A DNA stretch of 64,000 nucleotides from Pseudomonas sp. WJP1 (GTDB lineage: Bacteria; Pseudomonadota; Gammaproteobacteria; Pseudomonadales; Pseudomonadaceae). The notes under the pieces are model-generated. The model saw nothing but the letters and a program-made list of their open reading frames with translations. It was not told the origin of the DNA and did no database searches. The position numbers and the translations under genes are program-made. The DNA lies in NCBI RefSeq assembly GCF_028471945.1, contig NZ_CP110128.1:2840501-2904500 (forward strand), given 5' to 3'. Position 1 is the first letter of the stretch. Each line of letters starts with the position of its first letter. Shown here one piece after another: positions 8,987-17,058 of this stretch.

Positions 8987-10540
8987 TCAGACTGCCTGTT
9001 CCCGAGCCATCTGGCGGGCGATGCGCAATGCATCCCAGAGCGACGGCAGGATCAGCAGCGAAACCGGTACGGCGGTAATTACGATAAAGGATTGCAGCGC
9101 GGTGACCCCCCCCGAGCCAATGGTGATCAGCACCACGGCGGCCAGGCCCATGCCGATTGCCCAGAAGGCGCGCAGCCATGCCTTGGGCTTGTCATTGCTC
9201 GACATTGCCATCGCCACGGTGAAGGCCATGGCATCGCCATTGGTGGCCACCGAAATGAAGCTCAGGAACAGGAACAGCGCCGAGATCAGCCCGCCCAGCG
9301 GCAGGTTCTGGGTCACGCCCAACAGCAGGTCTTCAGGCTGTGCGCCGTGGGCGGTGACGATGCCCGGGGTTTGCAATTCCATGCCGATGCCGGCGCCACC
9401 AACAATGGTGAACCAGAACATGGTCACCAACGGGGCGATGATCGACAGGGTCATGATCACTTCACGGATGGTCCGGCCCCGGGAAATCTTCGCCACGTAC
9501 AGCGCCACCATCGGTGCGTAACCGATGAACCAGCCCCAGTAGAACACCGTCCACCAGTCCAGCCATTTCGGATCGGCACGGAACAGGGTCATCGGGATGA
9601 ACTGTTCAATGTGCAAGGCAAACGCCGTGGGGAAACCACCGAGGATGAACGCGGTGGGGCCGAGCAGCACCATGAACACCGCCAGGCCGATCATCAGCCA
9701 GACGTTGATCCCGCTGACGAAGCGGATGCCCTCGAGCCCGACCAGGCAGGAGATGGTGTACATCACCGTGACCAGCACGATGGTGATGGACTGCACCATC
9801 AGGTCATTGGGAATGCCCCACACCGAATGCAACGCGCTGCTGATCTGCAGGCCGAGGAAACCGATCGGGCCGATGGTGCCGGCGACCACGGCGATGATCG
9901 ACGTGGCATCGGCCAGGGTACCGATCGGCCCCTTGATTGCACGTTCGCCGAACAGTGGATAGAGCAGGGTACGCGGTGCCAGGGGCAAGCCTTTGTCGTA
10001 GTGCAGGTGCATCAGCACAATGGCCAGCAAGCTGCCCAATACCGCCCAGGCGAGGAAGCCCCAGTGCACGAAGGATTGCGCGAGCGCGGCGTGGCCAGCC
10101 GCTTCGGTATGCGCTTGCATGCCGGCGAACAGCGGTGGCGGGCTGGCGAAGTGCATCATCGGTTCCGCCGCCGCCCAGAAGGCGCCACCGCCGGCGAGCA
10201 GGGCGCACATGATCACGGCGATCCAGTTGAAAGTGCTGGTATCGGGACGCTGGTCGACGCCGCCGAGCCGGACGCGCCCGCACTTGCTGAAGCAGATGAA
10301 CAGGCTCATGGCGAAGGTCGCCAGCATCAGGACCTGCCAGTACAGGCCGAAGAATTTCGTCGACCAGGCGAACAGCGTGTTGACCAGCAGCGACACGCCC
10401 TGGATGTCGACCAGGGCCGCGATCAGGAAGGCGCCGAGGAAGCCGCCACTGATCAGGAACAGCGGCCAGTCGATGTCTTTTTTCGGTGCGGACGCTTGCA
10501 GCGGCTGGCTGTCGGCTTGCAGTGTGGTGGTGGTTTTCAT
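8987..10540 (-). CDS. BCCT family betaine/choline/carnitine-type transporter
   Basis: A 517-residue integral membrane protein with about twelve hydrophobic segments. The family signature is in the middle: WWTVFYWGWFIGYAPMV followed by ISRGRTIRE. GGAGG precedes ATG 10540 by 4 nt. BCCT carriers move quaternary ammonium compounds (glycine betaine, choline, carnitine) or sulfonium analogues, driven by sodium or proton gradients or by exchange. It lies 126 bp after the dipeptidase-like gene on the same strand. Its presence argues that the operon's substrate is a trimethylammonium-type or similar compound. Exact substrate cannot be read from sequence. Confidence 0.9.
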   Translation of the reverse strand: MKTTTTLQADSQPLQASAPKKDIDWPLFLISGGFLGAFLIAALVDIQGVSLLVNTLFAWSTKFFGLYWQVLMLATFAMSLFICFSKCGRVRLGGVDQRPDTSTFNWIAVIMCALLAGGGAFWAAAEPMMHFASPPPLFAGMQAHTEAAGHAALAQSFVHWGFLAWAVLGSLLAIVLMHLHYDKGLPLAPRTLLYPLFGERAIKGPIGTLADATSIIAVVAGTIGPIGFLGLQISSALHSVWGIPNDLMVQSITIVLVTVMYTISCLVGLEGIRFVSGINVWLMIGLAVFMVLLGPTAFILGGFPTAFALHIEQFIPMTLFRADPKWLDWWTVFYWGWFIGYAPMVALYVAKISRGRTIREVIMTLSIIAPLVTMFWFTIVGGAGIGMELQTPGIVTAHGAQPEDLLLGVTQNLPLGGLISALFLFLSFISVATNGDAMAFTVAMAMSSNDKPKAWLRAFWAIGMGLAAVVLITIGSGGVTALQSFIVITAVPVSLLILPSLWDALRIARQMAREQAV

Positions 10541-10666
10541 GATGCCTCCAAAATACGCGCCTGGGGCTGTGCATCGCCGGTCGGGGGGATGAACGGGAGG
10601 CTATTGTTGTTATTTTTCATGCTGTGCTGTCCTCACGGTGTGAAACCAGGGTCAGTGGATCAAGGG

Positions 10667-11653
10667 TCAGATTTGCGCGGTGGTCGCGCTTTCCAGCAGG
10701 CGCAACCAGTTGAGTCCCATGATGTTGCGTACCTCGTCCTCGGCGAAGCCACGGTCGCGCAGGCCCTGGGCGATGATCGGGAAATCCCGGCTGTCGCGGA
10801 ACCATTGCAGCGGTGACGGCCAGTGGGCGTTGTCCTTTGAGCCCTCGCCGTAGTCCTTGTCTTTGCTCCAGCGCCCGTTGCGCATCCATTCGAGCACTTG
10901 CAGGGGTTGCTGCTGGCACAGGTCGGTGCCGATGCCGATGTGCTCCACGCCCATCAGTTCGGCCGTGCTGGCGACCATGTCGCAGAACGATTCCAGGCTG
11001 CAGCCCGACGCGCCCTTGAGGTGGAACGGGTAGGTGCTGAAACCGAGCAGGCCGCCGGACTCGGCAATCGCCTGCAGCACGGCATCAGACTTGTTGCGCT
11101 TGGCGGCGTGGAAACTCGACGGGTTGGCGTGGGAGATGATCACCGGCCGGCTCGACAGCTCAATGGCTTCCAGGGTGCTGCGTTCGGCGCTGTGGGACAT
11201 GTCGATGAGCATGCCGACGCGGTTCATCTCGGCGATGACCTGGCGGCCGAAGCGGCTGATGCCGTTGTCTTCGTTCTCGTAACAGCCGCTGGCCAGCAGG
11301 CTCTGGTTGTTATAGGTCAGCTGCATGATCAACACGCCGAGCTGGCGGAAGACCTCGACCAGGCTGATGTCGTCTTCGATGGGCGAGCAGTTCTGGAAAC
11401 CGAAGAAGATCCCGACGCGGCCTTCCTGGTGGGCCAGGCGAATGTCCGAGGCCTCACGCACCGGACGGATCAGCTGCGGCCAGGTTTCGAAGCGGCGGTT
11501 CCATTCGCCGATGCGCGACAGGGTTTCCCGGGCGTTCTCGTGGTAGGCAATGGTGGCGTGCACCGCGCTCAGGCCGCCGGCCTGCATCTGGCGAAAGATG
11601 TCTTCGCTCCAGGCGGAATATTGCAGGCCATCGATCATCAATAAATCGTGCAT
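10667..11653 (-). CDS. M19 (renal dipeptidase-like) amidohydrolase lacking the HxD motif
   Basis: A 328-residue protein of the M19 membrane-dipeptidase fold, with RVGMLIDMSHSAERSTLEA, PVIISHANPSSFHAAKRNKSD and HIGIGTDL. The first metal-binding pair (H-x-D after D-G in canonical enzymes) is replaced: the protein reads MIDGLQYSAW. From memory, the dipeptidase-like protein of the Pseudomonas glycine betaine catabolic locus has the same loss, which fits this gene's BCCT neighbour. Peptidase activity is therefore doubtful. It begins 13 bp after the ALDH stop, within the same operon. Confidence 0.8.
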   Translation of the reverse strand: MHDLLMIDGLQYSAWSEDIFRQMQAGGLSAVHATIAYHENARETLSRIGEWNRRFETWPQLIRPVREASDIRLAHQEGRVGIFFGFQNCSPIEDDISLVEVFRQLGVLIMQLTYNNQSLLASGCYENEDNGISRFGRQVIAEMNRVGMLIDMSHSAERSTLEAIELSSRPVIISHANPSSFHAAKRNKSDAVLQAIAESGGLLGFSTYPFHLKGASGCSLESFCDMVASTAELMGVEHIGIGTDLCQQQPLQVLEWMRNGRWSKDKDYGEGSKDNAHWPSPLQWFRDSRDFPIIAQGLRDRGFAEDEVRNIMGLNWLRLLESATTAQI

Positions 11654-11666
11654 GGTGATCTCCCGT

Positions 11667-13109
11667 TCAAGGTCGCACGTAGGTGGTCTTGACCACGGTG
11701 TAGAACTCGCGGGCGTATTGCCCTTGCTCGCGCGGACCGAAGCTCGAGTTTTTGCGGCCGCCGAACGGCACGTGGTAATCGGTGCCGGCAGTGGGCAGGT
11801 TGACCATCACGCAACCGGTACGGGCGCGGCGCTTGAAGTCGCTGGCATAACGCAGCGACTGGGTGATGATTCCGGCGGTCAGGCCATATTCGGTGTCGTT
11901 CAGTACGGCCAGGGCCTGCTCGTAGTCGCTCACCCGGATCACGCAGGCAATCGGCCCGAACACTTCTTCGCGGTTGATGCGCATCTGGTTGGTGGTGTGG
12001 GTGAACAGCGCGGGGCGCATGTAGTGCCCGGCCGGTTCCAGGGCGAGCAAGTCGCCGCCTTCGACCAGGGTCGCGCCGTCTTCCTGGGCCAGGCGCAGAT
12101 AATCAAGGTTCTGTTGCAGTTGCCGGGCTTCGGCGACGGGGCCGATCTGCACCCCTTGTTCAAGGGCATGGCCGACTTTCAGCTGGCGCATGCGTGCGAC
12201 CAGTGCTTCGACGAACCGGTCATGGATGCCGTCGCAGACGATCAGGCGCGAGGAGGCGGTGCACTTTTGCCCGGTGCCGAAAAAGGCACCGTTCAAGGCG
12301 CATTCGACGGCGATGTCGAGGTCTGCATCATCCAGCACGACCAAGGCGTTCTTGCTGCCCATCTCCAGCTGGCAGCGCACCAGGTTGCCGGCGGTGGCCA
12401 CCGCGACGCGGCGGCCGGTCTGCAGGGAACCGGTGAACGTCAGCGCATCGATATCGGCCGACTGGATCAGGCTTTCGCCCACCACGCTGCCACTGCCCAT
12501 CACCAGGTTGAAGGTGCCTGCGGGCAGGGGCTGGCGGCTGATGATCTCGGTCAGGGCCCAGGCGCTGGCAGGCACCAGGTTGGCCGGCTTGAATACCACG
12601 GCGTTGCCGAAGGCCAGGGCCGGGGCGATCTTCCACGCGGCGGTGGCCATCGGGAAGTTCCACGGGGTGATGATGCCGACCACGCCCACCGGTTCGCGCT
12701 GGACTTCGATCTCGATCCCGGGACGTACCGAGGCAGCCGTCTCGCCCATCTGGCGCAACACTTCGGCGGCGTAGTAGTGGAAGAATTGCGCGCTGCGATG
12801 GACTTCACCGATGCCCTCGGCCAGCGGCTTGCCCTCTTCGCGCGAGAGCAGTTCGCCGAGCTCTTGCTTGCGCGCCATCAGCTCGTCGCCGATCGCCATC
12901 AGGATTTGCTGGCGCTGTTCCAGGCCGCTGGCCGCCCACTGTGGCTGGGCGTCACGGGCCGCCGCGATGGCGTCCAGGGTCTGTTCGGCGCTGGCCTGGT
13001 GGTAGTGCCCAATCAGGTCTTCGACATCCGAAGGGCTGTGGTTGGCGATAAGACCCTGGCCTTCGCACCAGTTGCCGCCAATGAAATTTTTGTAGGGTTG
13101 CAGTGCCAT
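11667..13109 (-). CDS. NAD(P)-dependent aldehyde dehydrogenase, 2-oxoglutarate-semialdehyde type
   Basis: A 480-residue ALDH starting at ATG 13109 with GGAGG 5 nt upstream. Catalytic features are present: WNFPMATAAWKIAPALA, FTGSLQTGRRVA, the Glu region LEMGSKNALVVLDDADLD, and the nucleophile in GTGQKCTASSRLI. The LDDADLD and GQKCTASSR variants resemble 2,5-dioxovalerate (2-oxoglutarate semialdehyde) dehydrogenases. It is first in the minus-strand operon, divergent from LysR. The final step of the pathway may thus yield 2-oxoglutarate; betaine aldehyde is the alternative substrate. Confidence 0.85.
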   Translation of the reverse strand: MALQPYKNFIGGNWCEGQGLIANHSPSDVEDLIGHYHQASAEQTLDAIAAARDAQPQWAASGLEQRQQILMAIGDELMARKQELGELLSREEGKPLAEGIGEVHRSAQFFHYYAAEVLRQMGETAASVRPGIEIEVQREPVGVVGIITPWNFPMATAAWKIAPALAFGNAVVFKPANLVPASAWALTEIISRQPLPAGTFNLVMGSGSVVGESLIQSADIDALTFTGSLQTGRRVAVATAGNLVRCQLEMGSKNALVVLDDADLDIAVECALNGAFFGTGQKCTASSRLIVCDGIHDRFVEALVARMRQLKVGHALEQGVQIGPVAEARQLQQNLDYLRLAQEDGATLVEGGDLLALEPAGHYMRPALFTHTTNQMRINREEVFGPIACVIRVSDYEQALAVLNDTEYGLTAGIITQSLRYASDFKRRARTGCVMVNLPTAGTDYHVPFGGRKNSSFGPREQGQYAREFYTVVKTTYVRP

Positions 13110-13140
13110 GGGAACCTCCGATTGCGTTGGTCCCATCTTG

Positions 13141-13153
13141 AGAGTATTACTCT
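13141..13153. promoter_or_regulatory. candidate LysR operator between ALDH and lysR
   Basis: AGAGTA-T-TACTCT is a perfect 6-bp dyad in the AT-rich 91-bp gap between the divergent ALDH and LysR genes. A short palindrome at this position is the usual layout for a LysR-type binding site. Assignment is inference. Confidence 0.4.
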
Positions 13154-13200
13154 GCAAATAAAAATTAATAATAAATATGAAACGATAAGGAAAACTAACC

Positions 13201-14097
13201 GTGTTGCCCGAGCTGAAGATCACCCAACTGCGTTATTTCGTGCTCGTCGCCCAGCTCAAAAGCTTCCACGGCGCGGCCCGGCAGGCATATCGCACGCAAC
13301 CGGCGTTGTCGTTGGCCGTGCGCGAGCTGGAACAGAAGCTCGGCCAGCCACTGTTCGAAAAGGGCGGTAAAACCGAGCTGACGCCGTTTGGCGCGCACTG
13401 TCTGCCGCTGTTCCAGGATTTGCTCGCCCATCACGATCGCATCGCCCGGGAAGTGAGCCTGCTGGCGCGGCACGAAATCGGCCAGGTGAGCATTGCCACG
13501 GTTCCGTCAGTGGCCAGCCGCTTGTTGCCGAGCCTGCTCGCGCGGTTCGTGGGCGAGCACCCGAAAATGCAGATCAGCATCCAGGACGGCACCGCCGACA
13601 GCGTGCAGCAGCTGTTGGTCCAGGGGCAGGTGGATTTTGCCATCAGCAGCGTGTGGGTGGCGGATGAGAACATCGAGTTCGTGCCGATCCTGAGCGACCG
13701 GGTCGGGGTGGTCTGTCGGCATGATCATCCGCTGGTGGCCAACGGCGGGGCGCTGCACTGGTCCAGCCTGCAAGCCTACCCGCTGGTGCGCAACGGTACC
13801 TCGCGCCTGCTGGCGGGAACCGATGCGGAAGGCTTGCTCGACAGCAGCCTGCTGTTCGTCTCCAACATGATTTCACTGATCGCAATGCTCGAAGAGGGCA
13901 TCGGCATCACGACCTTACCGTCCCTGGCTTTTCCCAAGGGCAATGAACAGCTGGTGTTTCTGCCCCTGGCCGAGCCCCGGGTGGAACGCCAGATCGGCAT
14001 TCTGTGTCGCAAGGGCCATAGCCTGTCGCCGGCGGCGGCCGAGTTGATGGGGTTTCTGCGGGCGCAGATGCAGATGCCCGGGCTGCAAGGTCAGTGA
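13201..14097 (+). CDS. LysR family transcriptional regulator of the BCCT operon
   Basis: A 298-residue LysR protein starting at GTG 13201 with AAGGA about 9 nt upstream. The N-terminal HTH (residues ~8-65) reads QLRYFVLVAQLKSFHGAARQ and QPALSLAVRELEQKLG, followed by a two-lobed effector-binding domain (from ~95, VSIATVPSVASRLLP). It diverges from the ALDH gene with a small palindrome between them, so it is the probable regulator of the ALDH-to-RidA operon. Its 3' end overlaps the convergent regulator gene by 7 bp. Confidence 0.9.
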   Translation: MLPELKITQLRYFVLVAQLKSFHGAARQAYRTQPALSLAVRELEQKLGQPLFEKGGKTELTPFGAHCLPLFQDLLAHHDRIAREVSLLARHEIGQVSIATVPSVASRLLPSLLARFVGEHPKMQISIQDGTADSVQQLLVQGQVDFAISSVWVADENIEFVPILSDRVGVVCRHDHPLVANGGALHWSSLQAYPLVRNGTSRLLAGTDAEGLLDSSLLFVSNMISLIAMLEEGIGITTLPSLAFPKGNEQLVFLPLAEPRVERQIGILCRKGHSLSPAAAELMGFLRAQMQMPGLQGQ

Positions 14098-14720
14098 TGG
14101 GGCGGTGGCTCCGCCGGCCGTAGTTTGAAACGGCAGACAGTGCCGCCGCGCACCATGCATTCTGTGTGATCGACTTCAGCGCCGCCCAGTGCGCCGATCA
14201 ACGCCAGGTCCAGTTCACAAACGACCGGGTGCGCGGCGGCGAGACGGTGAAACACGCAGTTGTGGGCGACGATTTCCGGATCGCCGGACGAGCGAAAAAA
14301 CACCTCGGCTTCATAGCCCGCCTGATTCATGTGCTGCACGATCTTCGCTTCATCGACGACCTGCTGTTCGCGGTCCAGGGCCAGTTTGCGACCCAGGTTG
14401 CGCATCAGCGTTGCCAGCGCCTCGGGGCCGATGATGTCGGCCACTTCATCGATCAGCGCGCTGGCGAGCAGTTGGTACTGGCGCGGGAACTGCTCCCTGG
14501 CGTGGTCGGTGAGTTGATACAGCTGCTCAGGACGACGCCCCGTCGGCCGGGTTTCGCCGCGCGACACCAGGCCATCACGCTCCAGCGCCGCCAGGTGTTG
14601 GCGAATCGCCGTGCGCGTGACGGCCAGATGCTCGGCCAGTTCGTCGATGCTCATGCCGCTGGCATGGTGCAGCAGCGCATTGAGCAGGTCCTGCTGGGTT
14701 CGACCCAGTCCTTGCAGCAT
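14091..14720 (-). CDS. HTH regulator with four-cysteine C-terminal domain (SufR-like)
   Basis: A 209-residue protein. The N-terminal winged HTH (residues ~10-75) contains MSIDELAEHLAVTRTAIRQH and GRRPEQLYQL in the wing. The C-terminal half holds four cysteines at 155, 168, 188 and 196 (C-x12-C-x19-C-x7-C) within NCVFHRLAAAHPVVC and ECMVRGGTVCRF. That pattern occurs in DeoR/ArsR-like regulators of the SufR type, which bind an Fe-S cluster. The cysteine spacing differs after the first pair from the classical SufR spacing. It lies 19 bp after a secreted-protein gene and is probably co-transcribed with it. Iron, redox or NO sensing is inferred. Confidence 0.7.
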   Translation of the reverse strand: MLQGLGRTQQDLLNALLHHASGMSIDELAEHLAVTRTAIRQHLAALERDGLVSRGETRPTGRRPEQLYQLTDHAREQFPRQYQLLASALIDEVADIIGPEALATLMRNLGRKLALDREQQVVDEAKIVQHMNQAGYEAEVFFRSSGDPEIVAHNCVFHRLAAAHPVVCELDLALIGALGGAEVDHTECMVRGGTVCRFKLRPAEPPPHH

Positions 14721-14739
14721 GGTGTGGCCTCGCGCCGTG

Positions 14740-15369
14740 TCAGAACTTGTCGGGGAATTGCTTGACCAGTGCCGCGGTCAGTGCGTCTGCCAGCGCCAAT
14801 ATGTGCGTGCGCATCATCGACCAGGTACGCGCTTCGCCGGCGTAGTCGTGCGCCGCGAATTCATCGATCTGGGCGATGTGGTGACCGCCATGGGCCGACA
14901 GCAGATTGACCAGCGTCGCCTCCGGCAGATTCGGGTTGGCCCCGGCCAGGAACGCTGCAATCGCCTTGGCGTTGCTGGTCAAATCCGCAACGGCGGCCTG
15001 TTTGCCTTTGCTGTCCTTGGCCACCGTGGCGTCGCTGTAGTGTTTCACCGCGCCCCAGTGACCGGCAAGCAGCTTGAGCAGTTGATCGGCGGCTGGTTGG
15101 CCATAAAGTGGTGCGATGCTGTTGGCTATTTTAGTGGCGTTGTCGACCACCTGGTCCGCCGCCACTTTTGCCTGCTGGCGGTCTGCGGCCTGGTTGGCGA
15201 GCGCGTAGTTCCTGATCCAGAAGATGTGCTCGACCCAAAGGTCGCGCAGCGCCAGGCGCGTGGTCAGCGCGGCGCTGTCGGCGGTTGGAGCAGCCGCGGG
15301 AGCGGTCTGGCTCCAGGCTGGTTGCGCCAGGAAAGCCAGGAGGATCAGTGCAAGGATCTTGATATTCAT
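14740..15369 (-). CDS. periplasmic helical protein of unknown function
   Basis: A 209-residue protein with a clear signal peptide (hydrophobic core ILALILLAFLAQ, probable cut after AWS). The mature protein is almost all helix, with aromatic/His positions (LRDLWVEHIFWIRNYALANQ; SAHGGHHIAQIDEFAAHDY). That gives a four-helix-bundle impression with several potential metal-binding His. I recognise no named family. It precedes the four-cysteine regulator by 19 bp. The promoter region upstream (15370-15430) is AT-rich. Confidence 0.6.
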   Translation of the reverse strand: MNIKILALILLAFLAQPAWSQTAPAAAPTADSAALTTRLALRDLWVEHIFWIRNYALANQAADRQQAKVAADQVVDNATKIANSIAPLYGQPAADQLLKLLAGHWGAVKHYSDATVAKDSKGKQAAVADLTSNAKAIAAFLAGANPNLPEATLVNLLSAHGGHHIAQIDEFAAHDYAGEARTWSMMRTHILALADALTAALVKQFPDKF

Positions 15370-15519
15370 GACAGCACCCTCTGAGAGTGGGAACGTTCGA
15401 CAATATCAATTAAAGCATATAAATATGTTTTTATTGGGTGTGGTTGAAATCGCCGATCAGCGGTGCTGTAAGAGGGATAGAACCAGCTGGTCGGCTCGCC
15501 CACGTAAACGCTACGAGAG

Positions 15520-15543
15520 CGCTATGGTGGTTCCTACACAGCG
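15520..15543. promoter_or_regulatory. ModE-like imperfect palindrome upstream of molbindin
   Basis: CGCTATG and CACAGCG flank a 10-base centre, giving a near-symmetric site 57 bp before the molbindin ATG. Known ModE boxes are CG-x-TATAT-type dyads of similar size, so molybdate-responsive control is plausible but unproven. Confidence 0.3.
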
Positions 15544-15599
15544 TTTATGCAGGTAATCTGATAAAAAACTAACTCCAAAGTCAACAAAGGATGCTTCCC

Positions 15600-16028
15600 A
15601 TGAAAGTCAGTGCACGCAACGTATTCAAAGGCCAGGTCAGTGACGTTCAGGCCGGCGCGGTCAATGCCGAGGTGAGCCTGACCCTGCCCGGCGGTGAGCA
15701 ACTGGTGGCCGTCGTGACCATGGAGAGCATCAAGAACCTGGGGATTGCCGTCGGCAAGGAAGCGATCGCCCTGATCAAGGCGCCCTGGGTGATGTTGATG
15801 ACCGAGTCCGATGACATTCGCCTCTCGGCGCGTAACTGCCTGCAGGGCAAGGTGCTGAGCGTCAACGACGGCGCCGTCAACGCCGAAGTGGTGATCGAAC
15901 TGGCGGGCGGTGCGAAGGTGTATTCGATCGTGACCCGCGACGCCGTCGCAGAACTGGGGCTGGCACCGGGTGTCAGCGCTACGGCGGTGATCAAGGCTTC
16001 GCACATCATCCTGGGCGTCCCGGCCTGA
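15600..16028 (+). CDS. molbindin (tandem Mop/TOBE domain, molybdate binding)
   Basis: A 142-residue protein made of two ~68-residue Mop domains. The first begins KVSARNVFKGQVSDVQAGAVNAEV and the second LSARNCLQGKVLSVNDGAVNAEV; each ends with an I-K-A-x-W/H-x-I/V-M/L strand (ALIKAPWVML; AVIKASHIIL). Such proteins bind molybdate or tungstate in the cytosol for storage and homeostasis. ATG 15600 has AAGGA upstream. No molybdate transporter is adjacent. A four-unit 9-bp tandem repeat follows the stop directly. Confidence 0.85.
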   Translation: MKVSARNVFKGQVSDVQAGAVNAEVSLTLPGGEQLVAVVTMESIKNLGIAVGKEAIALIKAPWVMLMTESDDIRLSARNCLQGKVLSVNDGAVNAEVVIELAGGAKVYSIVTRDAVAELGLAPGVSATAVIKASHIILGVPA

Positions 16029-16064
16029 CGGCGAATCCGGCGAACCCGGCGAACCCGGCGAAAA
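16029..16064. repeat. 9-bp tandem repeat, four units
   Basis: CGGCGAATC, CGGCGAACC, CGGCGAACC and CGGCGAAAA follow directly after the molbindin stop codon. The outer units have diverged and the two inner ones are identical. Replication slippage is the likely origin. Confidence 0.7.
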
Positions 16065-16106
16065 ATATGACACGGCCTGACAAATCCACCGCAGCGTCTG
16101 GTTCGC

Positions 16107-16213
16107 CTGTAGGAGCCAGCGGGCGGCGTTCCGACTTGCCGGCGAAGAACGATAACGCGGTCTTGCAGATACACCGCAGTGCTTCGGTTCGCCGGCAAGC
16201 CTGGCTCCTACAG
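16107..16213. repeat. REP pair with insertion in one arm
   Basis: The right arm is the standard GCCGGCAAGCCTGGCTCCTA. The left arm starts CTGTAGGAGCCAG but then has ~16 extra bases (GGGCGGCGTTCCGAC) before TTGCCGGCGAAG. The element touches the 3' end of the hydrolase gene (stop at 16218). Confidence 0.75.
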
Positions 16214-16217
16214 CCAG

Positions 16218-17006
16218 TTACAAACCATCCTCCAGCGCCTTGAGGTATTCAGGGCTGTTGCCGATCGAGTTGTGCCCGGTGCCCGCAATCACCTGCAGCG
16301 TCGCCACGCCCGGAGGGAAATGGCTGTAGAGCCGCCGGGTGCTTGCCCCTGGAATCACTTCGTCGTGCTCAGCGGCGAGCAGGCGCGTCGGCACCGTGAT
16401 GTGCGCGGCGTAGCGCCAGGATTCGAATTTATCCTTCAGCAGCCACTGCACCGGAAGCCAGCGGAACTGGCGCTCAGCCAGCTCCTCCAGGCTGTTGTAG
16501 GGCGTGACCAGCAGTAGTTTCGCCGCCGGCCGATAACTGGCCAGGCGCACCGCAACCCCCGAGCCCAGGCTGCGCCCGACCACGGCAATCTGCGGGTGCT
16601 CGGCGTAGACCTTGTCGAACAAAGTCATGGCATCGCGGGCAAGCGCTTCTTCTGAGGGGGAACCGCTGCTGCCGCCATAGCCACGGTAATGCAGCAGGTA
16701 CAGGGCATGGTCGGGGAAGGCCCGGTCGAACGCCGGCAGGCTGCGCGAAACGTCCTCGGCATTGCCGCCGAAATAAATCAGCGCCTTGGGGCCGACATGC
16801 GGGCGCACCGACACCAGCACCTGCGCCTCGTCGACCGGCAACGTCAGCAACGTCCCGGGCGCATCGACGGCGCGGGGCTGCGGGTAGTAGATGAGCGCGC
16901 GCTGAAATACGAACAGGGCCGCGCAGAGCGCCAGGTACAGCGCAGCGGCGATGACGACGAGTAACACCAGGGTTCGGGACATTCGGCTAACGTTAGTGGG
17001 CGACAT
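16218..17006 (-). CDS. membrane-anchored alpha/beta hydrolase
   Basis: A 262-residue protein starting at ATG 17006 (GGAG 7 nt upstream). One N-terminal membrane segment (~residues 10-32, LVLLVVIAAALYLALCAAL) is followed by a serine hydrolase domain: ALIYFGGNAEDVS near the oxyanion region, the nucleophile elbow GRSLGSG, and the catalytic His in GTGHNSIG. It resembles BEM46/YfhR-type hydrolases anchored in the inner membrane. It diverges from the nucleotide-exchanger-like gene with a 52-bp gap. Substrate unknown. Confidence 0.8.
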   Translation of the reverse strand: MSPTNVSRMSRTLVLLVVIAAALYLALCAALFVFQRALIYYPQPRAVDAPGTLLTLPVDEAQVLVSVRPHVGPKALIYFGGNAEDVSRSLPAFDRAFPDHALYLLHYRGYGGSSGSPSEEALARDAMTLFDKVYAEHPQIAVVGRSLGSGVAVRLASYRPAAKLLLVTPYNSLEELAERQFRWLPVQWLLKDKFESWRYAAHITVPTRLLAAEHDEVIPGASTRRLYSHFPPGVATLQVIAGTGHNSIGNSPEYLKALEDGL

Positions 17007-17058
17007 TGACGGCTCCGGGGTGCCGTCAAAGTGTAGCTGGCGGCATAGGAGGGCACCG

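Noticed and set aside
8963..10816. 617-residue plus-strand open frame opposite the BCCT gene
   Set aside because: Its product is His/Gln/Asp-rich without any domain and lies antisense to a transporter with clear family signatures; it is a codon-bias shadow.
11550..13370. 606-residue plus-strand frame opposite the aldehyde dehydrogenase
   Set aside because: Antisense to a complete ALDH with all catalytic motifs; the composition (Gly/His/Gln-rich) is typical of a shadow frame.
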